This document shows positions 5,991-6,798 of a stretch of DNA of 6,798 nucleotides, one piece after another. Position numbers and translations under genes: made by a program. How positions within the stretch are numbered: position 1 is the first letter of the stretch; every line of letters begins with the position of its first letter. The notes below the pieces were generated by a model, which was given only the letters and a program-made list of their open reading frames with translations, did not search any database and was not told where the DNA came from. Origin of the DNA: Cacconaster sp045642485 (GTDB taxonomy: Bacteria; Bacteroidota; Bacteroidia; Bacteroidales; UBA932); contig JAZUIV010000026.1 in assembly GCA_045642485.1 (NCBI GenBank), positions 1-6,798 on the forward strand, in the 5' to 3' direction.

Positions 5991-6467
5991 CTAATGTTTG
6001 CGCAATACGCGAGTGACTCGCGTATTGCGCAACTTTTTCGATTTTACCACTTTGCGAAAAAGGCTATTCACCAGCAGCTTGTGAAACACCCATATTCCGA
6101 TGAAGTATATTTTGCCAAGGAAATTATTGAACTTCACTACGGTGGTGACAGAAGCCTCCTGCCAGCCCTCTTCGGGCCGGGAGCAATAGATGCCCACCCA
6201 GAAGCACAGATGCCTGTCATTCTTGCAGATAATGATCTCCTCATCGCTGCGCTCGGATACAAGATTCCGGAATCCGCCACCTCCCTGAAGCCCCAAGGGT
6301 TTTACCAACGCATTCCGCATCTTCATCAACCACGCCACAGGCTTTGGGAAGTTGCAGAACATCTCCTCGAAGATGCCGTCAGGCGTAATCGACTCCGTCG
6401 GCTTTATCCTCTTGGAAACACTGTCACTATAATCCGATGGCAAGTATTTGTCAATCAGCCTCTCCAT
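5991..6467 (-). CDS. DUF2867 family protein with palindrome-encoded C-terminus
   Basis: The 158-residue protein matches DUF2867: DYSDSVSKRI near the N-terminus, PKPVAWLMKMRNALVKPLGL (41-60), the GGGGFRNLV segment, KNDRHLCFWVGIY (82-94), VTTVVKFNNFLGKIYFIGIWVFHKLLV (107-133). The family has no established biochemical role; it is related in form to SRPBCC-like small-molecule-binding folds, which is only a loose inference. The protein family normally ends near the LLVNSLFRKV segment (131-140). Here an extra basic tail follows, and residues 146-157 (LRNTRVTRVLRK) are encoded exactly by a 35-bp palindrome, with the stop just beyond. The ATG at 6467 begins 6 nt after the DinB-family stop codon, and the next gene begins 9 nt after this one ends, so it sits mid-operon. 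Confidence 0.85.
   Translation of the reverse strand: MERLIDKYLPSDYSDSVSKRIKPTESITPDGIFEEMFCNFPKPVAWLMKMRNALVKPLGLQGGGGFRNLVSERSDEEIIICKNDRHLCFWVGIYCSRPEEGWQEASVTTVVKFNNFLGKIYFIGIWVFHKLLVNSLFRKVVKSKKLRNTRVTRVLRKH
5998..6032. repeat. Perfect 35-bp palindrome within the 3' end of the DUF2867 gene
   Basis: TTGCGCAATACGCGAGT (5998-6014) and its exact reverse complement (6016-6032) flank a single G at 6015: 17 perfect base pairs on each side. It is much GC-richer and more symmetrical than its surroundings. On the minus strand it is translated as the last codons of the DUF2867 protein and lies between that gene and the acetyltransferase. On the plus strand it is followed by CTTTTT (6033-6038), so in that direction it resembles an intrinsic terminator, although no plus-strand gene precedes it. 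On the coding strand no U-run follows. It may act as an mRNA-stabilising or attenuating stem within the operon, a protein-binding site, or be an inserted palindromic repeat element. Confidence 0.9.
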
Positions 6468-6473
6468 AATCTT

Positions 6474-6798
6474 TTACCCTTCAATCAGTTCGTGTATCTG
6501 TGCCATATGTAGTCTGAGATGGCCGACATACCCTTTTGCCATTTGGAGCAGAGTGCATTTGTTCCCCTGATAGTCAATCCAATAATTATCAAGCTTCGAG
6601 ACATCGATGTTTCTTATGATATATGCGATGTGAAGATTTGTATATTTCCACAATTGAATCAGTTGCTTCCAGTCATAATGGCTGTAGTCCTGCAGTGAGA
6701 TCCACAAGTCATTGTCCTGCGTATAATCCGGGAACACCAGCATCCCGACATTCGCGTCCGGCATCGACCAGCCGCAACGAGGCGCATATTGCAATCTT
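6474..6798 (-). CDS. DinB superfamily protein, C-terminal part (start outside window)
   Basis: The minus-strand frame is open from the right edge to a TAA at 6476-6474, about 108 codons. It shows the C-terminal half of a DinB-like four-helix bundle: a DLWISLQDYSHYDW stretch, an amphipathic helix WKQLIQLWKYTNLHIAYIIR, then LLQMAKGYVGHLRLHMAQI, whose HLRLH pattern is the usual final helix carrying metal-ligand histidine. DinB proteins are metal-binding; known members include thiol-dependent transferases, but most have no assigned activity. A TTG at 6794 could be read as a start, but the frame is open further and the N-terminal helices are missing, so the real start lies beyond 6798. It is the first visible gene of the minus-strand run ending at 4816, 6 nt upstream of the DUF2867 gene. 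Confidence 0.75.
   Translation of the reverse strand, partial: RLQYAPRCGWSMPDANVGMLVFPDYTQDNDLWISLQDYSHYDWKQLIQLWKYTNLHIAYIIRNIDVSKLDNYWIDYQGNKCTLLQMAKGYVGHLRLHMAQIHELIEG

Noticed and set aside
5994..6512. 172-residue plus-strand frame opposite the DUF2867 gene
   Set aside because: It is antisense to a recognised family protein and includes the palindrome simply because it is symmetrical; it has no domain signature.

Overview
The window looks like a chromosomal stretch from a member of the Bacteroidota, most likely Bacteroidales. The evidence is indirect. One well-formed Bacteroides-type promoter is present (TTTG, 20-nt spacer, TATATTTG). Start codons lack convincing Shine-Dalgarno sequences. 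The left end carries a WYL-domain regulator and an ECF-type sigma factor of the sort common in that phylum. No rRNA, tRNA, CRISPR array or intact mobile element is visible.

Region 1 (1-1588) is visibly AT-rich. A WYL-domain transcriptional regulator runs off the left edge on the minus strand. An ECF-like sigma factor diverges from it on the plus strand across about 100 bp that contain a small inverted repeat. No anti-sigma (FecR-like) gene or transport operon follows the sigma factor. Instead there is a short out-of-frame reading frame that resembles the start of a secreted protein.

Region 2 (1589-4223) is a two-gene minus-strand operon: an iron-containing alcohol dehydrogenase followed one base later by an NAD(P)-dependent aldehyde dehydrogenase. 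Together they could interconvert an alcohol, its aldehyde and the carboxylic acid. A promoter sits so close to the first start codon that the mRNA should be leaderless or nearly so.

Region 3 (4227-4815) looks scarred. It holds an unrecognised minus-strand ORF that begins inside a strong inverted repeat and has no normal start codon, followed by about 270 bp with short palindromes and broken reading frames that may be the remains of a gene.

Region 4 (4816-6798) is a tight minus-strand operon, in transcription order: DinB-superfamily protein (its start is beyond the right edge), DUF2867 protein, RimJ/RimL-like GNAT acetyltransferase, YhbS-like GNAT acetyltransferase. Gaps are 6 nt, 9 nt and a 4-nt overlap. 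The most striking DNA signal of the window is here: a perfect 35-bp palindrome inside the 3' end of the DUF2867 gene, which encodes the protein's last residues.

No gene set in the window amounts to a clearly new defence or biosynthetic system. The best leads are the coding palindrome, the near-leaderless operon, the sigma/WYL pair with its broken downstream reading frame, and the decayed region between the two operons.
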